The notes under the pieces are model-generated. The model had not been told where the DNA came from. It saw only the letters and a list, made by a program, of their open reading frames with translations, and searched no databases. Source: Halobacteriaceae archaeon Tc-Br11_E2g27 (GTDB lineage Archaea > Halobacteriota > Halobacteria > Halobacteriales > Haloarculaceae). From it: a stretch of 5,950 nt of DNA. The position numbers and the translations under genes were made by a program. Each line of letters opens with the position of its first letter. Positions within the stretch are counted from its first letter, which is position 1. Shown piece by piece: positions 5,810 through 5,950 of this stretch. The stretch covers positions 1-5,950 of the forward strand of contig LKNH01000160.1 of assembly GCA_001564135.1 (NCBI GenBank), read 5' to 3'.

Positions 5810-5944
5810 CTATGCGTTTTCGACTCGTTGCTTCAGCGCCTCATTCACCTGATTGGAGCTAATTTCGACGTTGTCACCGATTCGCCGGTTAATGAACCCG
5901 ACCAGTGCCCCACGGAACGTTTCAGCGTGATGAACCGAGTCCAT
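5810..5944 (-). CDS. Small ORF, 44 aa, or tail of an interrupted gene, unknown
   Basis: The frame runs from ATG (5942-5944) to TAG (5810-5812): MDSVHHAETFRGALVGFINR followed by RIGDNVEISSNQVNEALKQR and VENA. The composition is protein-like (mixed charged and hydrophobic residues, a short amphipathic first half and a helical, acidic/polar end), with no membrane helix, Cys pair or known motif. The codon immediately before the ATG in the same frame is TGA (5945-5947), so this start is the first possible ATG. Two readings remain. It may be a genuine small protein, perhaps translationally coupled to a gene just off the edge, since TGGTGA abuts the ATG. Or it may be the C-terminal piece of a longer gene broken by a stop or frameshift at the window edge. 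A minus-strand terminator about 120 bp downstream supports transcription in this direction. I do not recognise the family. Confidence 0.45.
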   Translation of the reverse strand: MDSVHHAETFRGALVGFINRRIGDNVEISSNQVNEALKQRVENA

Positions 5945-5950
5945 TCACCA

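Noticed and set aside
1..5950. CRISPR arrays, IS ends, transposase, integrase, rRNA
   Set aside because: I looked for regularly spaced repeats, terminal inverted repeats with target duplications and recombinase motifs on both strands and saw none.

Overview
The window looks like a moderate-GC haloarchaeal chromosome (about mid-50s % G+C by eye, falling to roughly 35-45% in the gene-poor strips). The evidence is acidic proteins, a histidine kinase with the RHNxRN phospho-acceptor box usual in halophilic archaea, TATA-type promoter signals about 26 nt ahead of apparently leaderless starts, and haloarchaeal-type SD sequences (GGAGG, GGTGAT). Genus cannot be fixed from the sequence.

Layout, left to right. 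Positions 1-690 (+) carry the C-terminal part of a sensor histidine kinase whose N-terminus lies outside the window. It converges on a large RND/MMPL-family membrane transporter (745-3417, -). A 210-bp divergent intergenic region separates the transporter from a single-domain universal stress protein (3628-4041, +). A peptidase-S66 family protein of the LD-carboxypeptidase/MccF type follows (4185-5240, +). Its 3' end overlaps by 8 bp the 3' end of a convergent 57-residue two-helix membrane protein (5233-5406, -), which has a well-placed TATA box.

From 5407 to 5809 there is no convincing gene. This stretch holds a short direct repeat, inverted repeats, and a 21-nt segment (5581-5601) matching the 3' end of a tRNA gene (T-loop plus 3' acceptor strand). 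It is followed by a T7 run and has no tRNA body in front of it. That is the usual appearance of an attachment-site copy left when an integrative element inserts into a tRNA gene. If so, the element lies to the left of it and ordinary chromosome to the right. On the minus strand there is a hairpin/T-tract terminator (about 5644-5688). At the right edge is a 44-residue minus-strand ORF (5810-5944), either a small protein or the tail of an interrupted gene.

The genes do not form one operon. They alternate in strand and look like separate units for sensing, membrane transport, stress response and peptide or amide hydrolysis. I see no defence system, CRISPR array, transposase or integrase. The main points of interest are the tRNA-derived att-like site with its AT-rich flank, the loss of the TM10 Asp in the transporter, and an MccF-like S66 enzyme in an organism group that lacks peptidoglycan.
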